Shown in pieces: positions 37,101-49,100 of a stretch of DNA of 64,000 nucleotides. Every line of letters starts with the position of its first letter. Position 1 is the first letter of the stretch. This DNA is from Zavarzinella formosa DSM 19928 (GTDB lineage: Bacteria; Planctomycetota; Planctomycetia; Gemmatales; Gemmataceae), in contig NZ_JH636439.1 in assembly GCF_000255705.1 (NCBI RefSeq), forward strand, positions 1,125,034 through 1,189,033, read 5' to 3'. The position numbers and the translations under genes were made by a program. A model generated the notes under the pieces. It searched no databases. It had not been told where the DNA came from and worked only from the letters and a program-made list of their open reading frames with translations.

Positions 37101-40100
37101 GCCGTCTCGGTGACCCCCATGAAGCAGGCGTCGAAAGCAATCAGATCGAGTTTTGGTTCGCCGGTGAGGGCATTAACGACTTCGCTCGTTGTCAGGTGAT
37201 CGGGGGCCTGTCCGTCTTGGGTGTCAAAATTGAAGCCCCGCAGACCATCGCCGTGATCCCAGAAAATCAGGGCGTAGTGATTGGCGGGGGCGTTCAGTTT
37301 TGTCCAATCCACAAAACTCTTTAACGTAGCCGGATCGCCGGTGTCCTTCTCGGGAAGGATCTGAAAATTCGTGGCGATCTGGTTCGGGTTGGTGTCCGGG
37401 GAGATCAATCCCATGCCGGCGGTTGACCAAGCCTTTTGGGTGTTGTTGCCGGTCGGATAGGTTTGTTCGTTGGCGCTCTGATCCCACAACACGGAAATGT
37501 TGACCGTGCCCGGCAACTTGGCGACGGCCGCTTCCATTTCGTTGATGTCGTTGAAAGCCCGCTCCGCAAGAGTGTCGGCGGTCATGTACACCATCACAGT
37601 CCAGTCGTCCGGGGCGACGGCGGCCGACGAACCGGGCGCGTCAAAAGTCAGTTGGTAATCACTGCCGGTGCTGCCACCCTTCGGAATGAACGTCCGGGCA
37701 TAGTAGGTCCCGGCCGCCAGCCCTTTGAGGGACACCACCAAATTGCCGTTGGCGCCGGTGCTTGTGGCGATTTTCGCCCCGGCGGCGTTGTACAGTTCGA
37801 GGCCAAGCGTGCCGTTGGCGGCGGGATAAGTCATCACAATGTCGTGCTGGGCCGTTCCCTTGCCGACGGTGGTGAAGCGATACCAGTCCGTGTCCGTTCC
37901 CGTCAGGCTCAGATCGACCAGCGACTGGGAGCCGACGAGTTTGGTCTGGCCCGGTGTCTGGACCACCGACGCGGTCTGTCGCGTCTGGTTCCCTCCCGTG
38001 CTCTCCAACCGGTCGGGGAGAATCGCGGCTTCCGGGGCCACGATTCGCAAATTGTAAGACGGCTGTGTCGCCCCGGAGAAACCGGACACCCGGAGATAAT
38101 ACGTCCCCGCTGCCAATCCTTGCAGGCTGGTTTGCTCGGTGTCGGTGTTGCCAGTCGAAGCGGAGATCAACGCTCCGGAAGTGTCGTATAACCGCAGATC
38201 CAAGTCGCCTTCGGTGTTGACAAAGTCGATGGCCGCCAGGTGACCGGCCAATCCCGCAGACGACGTGGAGAACTTAAACCAATCTTCGTCGGCGCTGGAA
38301 TCGATGGAAAGATTGTTCCACGACTGCTCGCCGTTGACCACGCCCAAGTTGGTGGCCGAAAGCCGGGTGTTGTTGTTTGGCCCGGTCTCGAACACGTCCG
38401 GGATCAATGGCAAGGGCGGCCGGACGGTCAGGGTGTAGGCGGGGTTGATTGCGTCGTCGTGGCCCGAAACTCGGACCAGATAATGATCGGCGGGCAGTCC
38501 GGCGAGGTTGATCGATTCAGAATCATCCAACCCGGCCGAAGTGCGGAGCAGGTTGCCGTTGCCGTCAAACAATTGCAGGTCGAGATCGCCCAAGGCATTG
38601 CGGAAATCGATCCGCACTTCGGACGAGAGGGTGCCGACGGCGACCGTGTCAAAGGCAAACCAATCCTCATCACCGGGGGTGTTGATCGAAAGGCCGGTGA
38701 AACTGCTTGGCGTCCAAAGGGCGCCCAAATCTGTCGGAAGAGCCGATGTGTCGTTCGGTTCGTCGGCGTCTTTTGCAAAGCCCTTGGGAACATCAAGCGT
38801 CAGTTTGTACGCCGGGTTGGCCGCACCGGAGACCCGGATCAAATAACTGTCCGGCGTCAGCCCGGCGAGGCTCAACACGCCAGTGTCGGAAGAATCATCC
38901 CCGATGGTGAGGGTTTGCAGGGGATTCAAGCCGCCATCGCGGTAGAGCTCGAGGACGACATTGCCGTGACCGGCGGCGATGTCGATGCGGACTTGGTTTG
39001 CCGCCTCGGATGCGGAGAGCAGGTCAAAGCGGAACCAGTCTTCATCGTGTGACGAAGAAAGGCTCAGGCCGTCAATCTCCGAATGGACGTTGATGACTCC
39101 CAAATCGGTCGCGGCCGACGCCTCGCTGTTTGGCTCAAACGCATCAAGGGGATAGGCCCCCCCGGCGGGCGTCTGGTCGATGCGCCCGGCGAACAAACTA
39201 GTCGCGGGTCCGCCTGTCAGGCTTTGATCGCCGTCACCGGGATCAAACGTGCCTTGATTGTAAATGGCGCCGGCAAAGGTCACGCGGCCCGCCGAATCAA
39301 CCGCCACTCCCTGCGCGGTGTCGTCGTTGTCCCCGCCGATACGGTGCGCCCATTGCCGGTTGCCCGACGGATCAAGCTTGGCGACGAAGCCATCCTCGCC
39401 GCCGGCGCTGACGAGCTGAAGTTGACCGGCGCCGGGGTCGAAATCGGCCGTTTGTTGAAATGAACCGGCGACATAGACCCCGGTGGCGTCGGCGGCCACC
39501 GCGTTCGCGTCGTCGGTGGCAATGCCCCCCAATGTCTTCGCCCAGACCGGCGCGCCGGCCGGGGTGAGTTGCCACACAAAGGCGTCGGTCGCGCCGGTGC
39601 TTTGAACTTCAAGCAGACCGAGGCCCGGATCGAAGTCCGCCGTGTCCGAGAATGACCCGACAGCGTACACATGGCCGGCGGAATCAACGGCCACGCCCGT
39701 GGCATCGTCGTTTTCCGGGCCGCCGGCATGGGTGGCCCACGCCACGTTTCCGTTCTTGTCGAGTTTCCAGACGAAGGCATCTCGCAGGCCGTTGCTGGTT
39801 TCATCCAGCACGACCGTGCTCGGGTCAAAGTCGGCCGTTCCGGAGAACGAACCGGCGACATACACCGCGCCCGAGGCATCCAAGGCGACCCCTCGTCCGA
39901 GATCGTCCCCGTTGGCCCCGCCGACGCGCTGCGCCCACAGAGCATTTCCATCAGTTGTCAGGGCGGACACATAAGCGTCCTGCGATCCAAAACTGTTGAG
40001 AGAAATCACGCCGACGCCAGGATCAAAGTCAACCGATCCCTTGAAGGAACCGGTAAAGACCACCTTGCCGCCGCCGACCGCGATGCCATTGCCGTAGTCG

Positions 40101-43100
40101 TCGCCAATATCTCCAAACTGTCTGGCCCAGACAGTGGTGCCTGTCGGATCGAGTTTGGTGACAAAAGCATCGTACCCCTTCGACACGGCAAACACGCCGG
40201 TTCCCGAATCGAAGAAGTCCGCATTGCCCTTGAAGCGACCGGTGACATACACATTGCCGGTCTCGTCCACGGCGATGCCCTGGCCGCCGACATCATCATT
40301 CCCTTGAAAACGACGCGCCCACAACAGAATTCCAGCCGGCGTGTATTTGGCCACGAAGCCGTTGTTTCCAGCGCTCGCGCTGGTGAGCGTCGTCACGCCG
40401 GGGCCGGCATCGAAGTCTACCGTCCCTTTGAAATCACCGGTGACGTAGACATTACCGGCGGCATCCGTCGCGCTGGCCAAAACTTCGCTCGACCCCGATC
40501 CGGTCGTCGTCCATGCGGCGCCAAAGAGCTGGTAAGCTCCCGCCGTGCCTGCGTCCAACATTGTCGGGACAGCCGCGTCCGCCATGAACAGCGAAGAGGC
40601 TCCTTGCGCGTTCACATCGCTGTCGTAGAGGTTGTTTCCGCCATGATTCTGAGCCGTGAAGGTCAACCCTTGCGCTACGGATGGCTGAACCCGGATGTAA
40701 TAACCCGGCCCGGCCGTTGGGGCGGCAAAATGGTACGTGCCGTCCGCTGCTGTGACTTGTGTGCCGATCAGGACATCATCGCCGTCGCCGATCACCGCGT
40801 TGGTTGATCGATACAAACTGACCAAGGCCCCGCCTTCGTTGGGTTCGGTCGAGTCACGCAGGCCATTCCCGTTGGAGTCGTGCCAAACGTGGCCGCTGAT
40901 GCCCCCGGCGGGAACTTTCCAGACGAAGGCATCGGCTCCCCCTTCGCTGGTCACCGATTGAACGCTGGAACTAATATCGAAATCAGCCGTCGCTTGGAAC
41001 GATCCCGTCACGAAAGCCGTTCCGCCAGCAGTCACTGTCACGCCGTTCGCCGTGTCGTCGCTCGACCCTCCGAATGATTCGGCGTTGATGAAATTGCCGT
41101 TGCCGTCGAACTTGCTCACGACCGCGTCCTTGTCGGTCGTGTTATTGCTCGTGATCGGAAACGTTCCCGCTCCGGGGTCGAAATCGACGGTGCCGGTGAA
41201 ACTGCCTGCCGTGAGGATGTTGCCGCTGCCGTCCGTTGCGACGGCCGTTTGATTTCCGGCCAGGGAGACACGCCATACGTCCGTTCCGGTCAGAGTGTGC
41301 TTCCAGAGTTCTGATCCCACCGTATAGACGGCATCATTCGTGACGGTGATGGAGGACATCAAACTGGGGTCGGATTCATCAGCCCAGACAAATTTGCCGG
41401 TCGTGTCGTACTTGGACACAAAGGCCCCGCCAACATTTCGGACTTTCGTTCCCGGATCGAGATCGGCGGCGAAGGCTTTGCCGTTGAAATAGACGTTCCC
41501 TTGGGCATCCGTGGCGACACCAGCGGAAAGATCGTCCGAAGTCCCCCCGATCTTGCTGGCCCAAACGTAATTGCCGTCTTTCGTCAATTTGCTCAGGAAG
41601 ATGTCAATAGAAGGTGGTTTGCCGGTGGTGGTCTTCAGCGTGCTGGTAAGGTTGGCAGTTTTCTTGGGGTCGGGGTTGAAATCGGCGGTGCCCGCGAAGG
41701 TTCCGGTTGTCAGCACGTTCCCGGCCGTGTCCACGCTGATGCCGGTGACGGTCTCGCTCTTGGCGCCGCCGATTTGCCGGACCCACACAAAGTCGCCATC
41801 GGAGGTCAGCTTGAGGATGTAAACATCTGGTCCCGTCGCATGGCCGGTGAGCGTCGGCGAATTGGGGCCGAAGTCCGCGCTGCCTGAAAATATCCCGGTG
41901 ACGAGAACGTTGCCGGACGCATCCGTCGTGATGGCGTCCCCTTCATCGGCCCCGGCACCGCCCAATCGTCTCGTCCAGAGCAAATGTCCGGTCGGATCGT
42001 ACTTGGCCACGAAGCCATCGGCGGCCCCCTCGCTGGCGAGACCATTGCCGGTTGACCGGGGGTCGAAATCGACCGATTGCTCGAATTGCCCGGTCACATA
42101 GATGTTCCCGGCGTCGTCTTTGGTGACGGCCCGGCTGGTCTCGGACCCTCCCCCGCCCAAGCCCCACCCGCCCGTGACGAGGGGCGATTCTTGATAGCCA
42201 GCGCCCAGATTTGCAATCGGCCCTTGTGTCCGTCGCACCAGTCCGGTTTGGCCAAGTCCGTCAATGTCACTGTCCTGAGCGGAGTTTGTTCCCTGTCCGG
42301 CGAGAGTGGCCACATACACCGGCAGGCTGTCCGAGGAAGTCTGATTTTGCGGTAGGCTGAACCGAACATAATAGCCGAAACTATCGGGCGGCTCGAAGAA
42401 TTGATAACCACCGGTGAACGTAGTCACGGAATTGAGCAGCACATCGTTGCCATTGCCGATGATGCCGTCCACGGAGTCGTAAAGTTCCACGGTGGCATCC
42501 GTCAGTTCCGGCTCGCCGGAGTCTTGAACTCCGTTGGCGTTCAAGTCGTCCCAGACCCGTCCTTGAATGGTGAATTCTTGGAGTTTGCTGACGAAGCCGT
42601 CCGTGGCGCCACTGGCGGTTAGCAGGAACGGTGTGACGCCAAGGTCCAGGTCGGCCGTGCCGCCAAATCCGCCGACGGCGGTCACATCTCCCTGCCCGTG
42701 GACGGCAATCGCCGCCGGGTTATCCGACCCGGCTCCGCCCAACCGGTCTGCCAGGACAAACTGACCGCTTGAAGTCAGTTTGGCAACGAAACCATCCGTG
42801 GCCCCGGCGCTGACCATGTGGAAGCCGGCCGGGTTGTCGGTGTTGAAGTCAGCGTCGCTCGTGAACGATCCGGTGGCGTACACATACCCGCGTGCATCAA
42901 CCGCGACGCCGGTTCCCGTGTCGGCGCCTGAACCGCCGAATGATTTGACCCAAACGAAGTTGCCCAAGGCAGTCAACTCGCCGACATAGGCATCCGCCGA
43001 ACCGCCATGACTCGTCAGGTTAAAGTGATTGACGGAATCAAAATCCACCGTGCCTTGAAAGCCGCCGGTGAAGAGGACATTGCCGGTCGGGTCCAGGGTG

Positions 43101-46100
43101 ATGCCTTGGGCCGTGTCGGCGCCGCCGGCGCCAAACTGTTTTGCCCATCCGAAACTGGTCGCGTTGAGCCGGACGACGAAGGCATCCGAACTGCCGCCAA
43201 AGCTGGTGAACTGCTGGGTGCCCGCGAACGGGTTGAAGTCGGCGGTGCCGGTGAAAGAACCGGAGACGTAGACGCCGCCGCTGTTGACGGCGATTCCCGA
43301 GACAGTCACCGTGCCCGCGCCGCCAAGTTGCCGGGCTGTTCCTGTCACGGTGCTGCCGTCAGGGTTTAGCTTGACGACGAAGGCATCTGACCCGCCGGGG
43401 TTGGTGAAGGCCGTGCCGCCAATGTTGGCGTCCCCCGTGAATGTCCCGGCAACTTGGATGCTGTTCTGGGCATCCACGGCAACAGCCACACCGGTGTCGT
43501 CGCCCGCGCCGCCGAACCGTTGCGCCCACAAAAACACGCCGGAAGAGTCTAGTTTCGTGACGAAGGCATCGGTTCCACCGGCGCTCGTCAGCATGGTCGC
43601 GCCGAAGGTGGCCGTCGTGGTGAACGTCCCGGTCACCACGACGGCTCCGTTCGCGTCGATGGCAACTCCCGAGGCTTGGTCGTCGCCGGAGCCCCCCATC
43701 GATTTCACCCACAACAATTGTCCGGCGGGGTCGTATTTGGCGACGTAGCCATCCGAACTGGAACTTGTCAACGCGGAGACTCCGGGGTCGGGGTCAAAGT
43801 CCGCCGTGCCGCTGAAGGAGCCAACAATATAAGTGTTACCGGCCGCGTCCGTGGTCACGCTCTTGGCCGAATCCGTTCCGGCGCCGCCGATGGCCCAAGC
43901 GAGAGTTGTCGTCGAAACCGTTCGCAGGCCGGCGTTCAGCGATTGAACCGGGTTCACGCTGAGATCGAAGATGGCCGTCCGGCCATAGTTGTCCGTCTCG
44001 TTATCATTGCTCGGGATCGTTGGCTCAAGATAGGCCGGATTGTTCCCGGCGGTTCCGGTCGGGGGGCTGACACGGATATAACGGCTTCCGGCGCGGACCG
44101 GGTCGCGGAAGCGGTAAGCCCCGTTGGCGTCAGTGGTCACGGATTCCAACAAGATATCGTCGCCATCGCCGACAAGCCCGTCGGTCGAATCGTACAATTC
44201 CACCGTTGCATTGGCGACACCGGGTTCGTTGAGATCACGAATGCCGTTGCCGTTTTGATCGTCCCATACGATGCCGGTCACATCCGCGAAAGTCAGTTTG
44301 CTGACGAATGCGTTGTTGACACTGGTGAGAGGTGAAGAAGTATTTGGATCAGGGTCGAAGTCGGCTGTGCCGGAAAAAGATCCGGCGGTGTAAACATCCC
44401 CTTGATCGTCCGCCGCCACTCCGAACCCCTGTTCGTCTCCCGTCCCGCTCAGTTGTTTGACCAAGACAAAATTGCCGGCGGCGTCCAATTTGGTGACATA
44501 GGCGTCCAGCGAACCGGCCGGGGTAAAGGTTTGCGTGGAAGACCCGACTTGGACACTGAGAACGCTGTTAAAAGTTCCGGTGGTGTAGACGTTACCCCGG
44601 TTGTCTGTCGCCACGCCGTATCCAAAGGTGAGGTCTGTTCCGCTAATTTGGTTTGCCCAGTCAAACTGGCCAGCCGAGTTCCACTTGAGTACGAAGGCAT
44701 CCGCATTGCCAGCGCTGGTCAGGTCGAAAACGCCGGTCGGATCAGGGTCGAAGTCAACTGTTCCCGAAAAATACCCGGTGGCGTAGACATTTCCGGCGGC
44801 ATCGGCCGTCATTCCATAGATCACATCGTCGATGGAGCCGCCAAAACACCTGGCCCAGACAAAGTTGCCGGCCGAGTCCAGCTTGCTCACATAGGAATCT
44901 TGGTTGCCGGCGCTGGTCTGGTTGAACGTGCCGACCAGATCGGGATTAAAGTCGGCCGTCCCGGCGAAAACACCGGCGGTGTAGACGTTCCCGTTCCCGT
45001 CCAAAGCCACGCCGACGCTGTCCAAGTTTGAGGACCCGATGAATTGCTTCGCCCAGATCAAGTTGCCGTTCGCGTCCAGTTTGCTCACATAGGCGCTTGT
45101 GACAGCAGAACCGGAGCCAGTCAGCGTACTGATTCCGGCGCCGGGGTCGAAGTCGCCCGATCCGGTGAAACGCCCGGTGGTGTAAACATCCCCGAGTCCG
45201 TCCACGGCCACGCCGCGCCCGATGTCCGATGCCGTGCCGCCGAGTTGTCTCGCCCAGACCAAGTTGCCATTAGCGTCCAGTTTCATCACGAACGCATCAA
45301 AACCGCCAGCGCTCGTCAGATTGGTGGTCAGGTCCGGGCTGGGATCGAAATCGACCGTACCCGAGAAGTCCCCGGTGACATACACGTTCCCGGCGGCATC
45401 CGTCGTCACCCCCAATCCGTTGTCGTTTGTCGCACTGCCAAAACGCCTGGCCCATATCAGGGCTCCGGCGGCGGTGTATTTCGCCACAAAGATATCATCG
45501 CCCCCGGCGTTCGTGAGGGTGTAATCGCCAACCGATGGATCAAAGTCGGCGGTCGTTCTGAAACTCCCGGTGGTGTACACGTTCCCGGCGGCGTCCGTCG
45601 CCACCACCTGTCCAAGGTCAGTCCCCCCCGAATTGAGGGCAAACCCAAACGACGGCGCGGCACCGGACAGCCCGGCGTTCTTGACGGCGGCCTGATTGCC
45701 CGCCAGTGTGAACGCGGCCGTGCGGCCGGTGCTTGGAATGGCGTCGTTCTCTCCGGCGGTCGGAGAAAAGCCGAAGCCGACCGGCGGCCGGAATTGTACC
45801 TGATACCCGCTGTCGGTGGTGTCCGGCGGGGCGATGAACGAGTATTTGCCGTCCGCCCCGGTTGCTTGCACGCCGAGGGATTTTCCGTTGCCGTCGAGCA
45901 ACTCCACAACAGCCCCGGCCACGGGCGGTTCGTTGAAGTCTTGCACGCTGTTCCCGTTTTGATCGTCCCACACGACGCCGCTGACGGTCGCCTGCGTCAG
46001 TTTGGCGACAAAAGCGTTGGTGTTCCCGGCGCCTGTCAGCGGGAAACTGGCATTTGACGGGTCAAAATCAGTCGTGTCGGAGAAAGTGCCGGTGGCGATG

Positions 46101-49100
46101 ACTCCACCCAAACCGTCCGTCGCCACCCCGTATCCGTAGTCGTCCGATGTCCCGCCCAACCGCCGGGCCAGCACGAATTTGCCCGAACTGTCCAGTTCGC
46201 TGATGTAAGCATCGATAGAGGAACTGTCGCTGGTCAGGTTGAAAACTTCGGCGCCCGGATCAAAGTCGGTCGTTCCTTGAAAATGACCGATCGTGAACAC
46301 GTTTCCGCGGGAGTCGGTCGCCACGCCCGAGGCAAACTCGTCTGACGTTCCGCCAAGCTGCTTGGCCCAGACGAAGTTGCCGGCCGGGTCCAGCTTGCTC
46401 ACATAGGCATCATCCCCGCCGTCATTGGTCAGGTTGAACGTCCCGGCGCCGGGGTCGAAATCGGCCGTCCCATCATAGAAACCGGTGGTAATGATGTTGC
46501 CTTGCGCGTCCGTTGCCACGCCAAAGCCTTGTTCGGTCGCCGTTCCGCCAAGCTGTCTGGCCCAGACAAAGTTTCCGGCCGGGTCCAGCTTGCTCACGTA
46601 AGAATCGTCGCTGCCGGCGCTGATTAAAGTGAATGTCCCGGCGCCGGGATCGAAGTCGGTCATGCCGCCGAAGAAACCGGTGGTGATGACATTGCCCTGG
46701 CGGTCCGTCGTCAGACCCAATCCGCCGCTTGCCGAAGTCGATGAGTTCAACACCCTGGCCCAGACAAAGTTCCCGGCCGGGTCCAGTTTGCTGACGTAGG
46801 CGTCGCTGCCGCCGTTGACGGCGGCCGTCAGATTGAAGGTTCCGACACCGGGATCGAAGTCGGCTGTGCCCGTGAAGTAGCCGGTGGTGTACACATTCCC
46901 GGCGGCATCCGTCGCAACTCCCTGCCCGCGGTCGTCGCTCGCTCCGCCGAGTTGTCTGGCCCAGACGAAGTTGCCGGCCGAGTCCAGCTTGCTCACATAA
47001 ATGTCTTGATTGCCCGCGCCGGTCAGGTTGAACGTCCCGGCGCCGGGGTCGAAGTCGGCTGTGCCCGCGAAATTCCCGGTGGTGTAAACATTGCCCTGCG
47101 AATCGACCGCCACGGCATAACCGAAGTCATGAAACATCCCGCCGAACGTCTTCGCCCACACCAATGCCCCGGCGGCCGAGTATTTGGCCACATAGGCATC
47201 CACATCGCCCTCGCTGGTCAGGCTGTAGTCTCCGGGGCCGGGATCGAAGTCGGCTGTTTTGGTGAAGGCGCCGGTGATGTACACGTTTCCAGCCGCGTCG
47301 GTGGTCGCCGCCTCGCCTTGGGCATCGTGATTGTCGTCCACTTGGTCGGCGAATCCGAAGGCCGGAGAGGCGCCGGTCAACCCCACGTCCCGGACGACCT
47401 GCTCATTGGCCCCCAACGGGAACAGAGCCGTCAGCCCGGTCGCATCGGCATCGCTATCCCGGCTGTCGTCCCCCCCTTGATCCTGGCTGGTGAAAACAAA
47501 ACCGGTGGGAGTCCGGAATCGCACTGCATATCCCCCGGCACTGGCCGGCGGCGTGATGAACGAATAAACTCCGTCCGCTCCGGTGATTTGGATGCCGAGG
47601 GATTTTCCGTTGCTGTCGAGCAACTCTGCCACGGCCCCGGCCACGAAGGGTTCTCCGTTGTCGCGGATGCCGTTGCCGTTTTGATCGTCCCACACCCGGC
47701 CGCTGATGCCGGCCTGGATCAGCTTGCTGACATAGGCATCGCCGCCACCCAAACTGGTCAGCGAGAGAACACCGGCCTCCGGATCGAAGTCGGCCGTGCC
47801 GGAAAAGGTTCCCGTGGAGTAAACATTTCCAAACAAGTCTGCCGCCACGCTGTTTCCGGTGACTTGGGTCGTTCCGCCGAACCTCTCCGCCCATTGAAAA
47901 TTGCCTGCCGAATCTAACTTGCTGACAAAGGCATCGTTGGCGGTCCCGCTGCTTGTTAGATTGAAAGTTCCGGCGCCGGAATCGAAGTCGGCCGTGCCTT
48001 TCAGAGTCCCCGTGGTGTAGACATTTCCCTGCTTGTCCAACGCGAGGGCGTTCCCCGAAACCTGCCCCAATCCCCCCATCTGACTGGCCCAGATGAAATT
48101 CCCGGCCGAGTCCAGTTTGGTCACGAAGGTGTCTCTGTTGACACCAAAGTCATCGGCACAACTCAGGTTGAAGACTCCCGGACCCGGATCGAAGTCGGCC
48201 GTGTCGCTGAAAACGCCGACGATGCACACGTTCCCTTGAGCGTCCAATGCCAGTCCGTTGCCTGCGGACACTCCGTCGCCGTTAAACTGTTTGGCCCAGA
48301 CGAAATTCCCGTCCGGGTCCAGTTTGCTGATATAAGCGTCGCCGTTGCCGCTGAGATTGTAAACCGAAGGCCCCGGATCAAAGTCGGCCGTGAAGTTAAA
48401 GAACCCGGTGCTGTAGACATCCCCGAGCGCGTCAACCGCGATCGCCCCTGCGTTAACCGAAACGGTTCCGCCAAACGACTTGGCCCAAACGAAATTCCCG
48501 GCCTGATCCAGCTTGCTCACGAAAGTATCGAAACTTTTGGAAGTGATGCTAAAGACGGATGATCCCGGATCGAAGTCGACCGTTCCTTCAAAAGTTCCCG
48601 TGGTGTAGACATTTCCGCTATTGTCCACGGACACCGCTTTTTGCTGAGCATATGACAGGCCGCCGCTCAAGACATCGAACTGTCTGGCCCAGACGAAGTT
48701 GCCTGCCGAATTCAATTTGGTGACAAACTCGCCGCCGGAATTCAAGTGATAAACACCGGGTCCGGGGTCGAAATCAACTCCGCCAGTGGCGGTTCCCGCC
48801 GTGTAAATATTCCCATTCGCATCCACGGTGAGCGCGAGATCATCAAGGAACACTCCACCGCCGAACTGTTTGGCCCAAATCAGGTTCCCGGCCGGATCTA
48901 CTTTGGTGAGATAAGCATTTGCCTGGCTGTTGCTGGTGAAATTGAAAACACCCGGTCCCGGATCAAAATCAACCGTGCCCCCGAAGAATCCGGCCGCGTA
49001 GACGTTTCCGGCCGAATCGGTGGCGACCGAATGACCCTCTTCATCTCCAATGCTGCTTCCAATTTGGTAGGTCAGGCCGACTTGGGCGGGAACGGCGCGA

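Noticed and set aside
45044..46057. Plus-strand open frame of about 337 residues in the SBBP region
   Set aside because: Periodic R-P-D-Q-V-A-V-R-V-Q-F-like content mirrors the repeats of the real gene on the minus strand. It is a shadow of the array.
39130..49090. Regularly spaced repeats considered as a CRISPR array or satellite
   Set aside because: Units of about 200 bp keep one reading frame and encode SBBP propeller strands. There are no short identical repeats with unique spacers.
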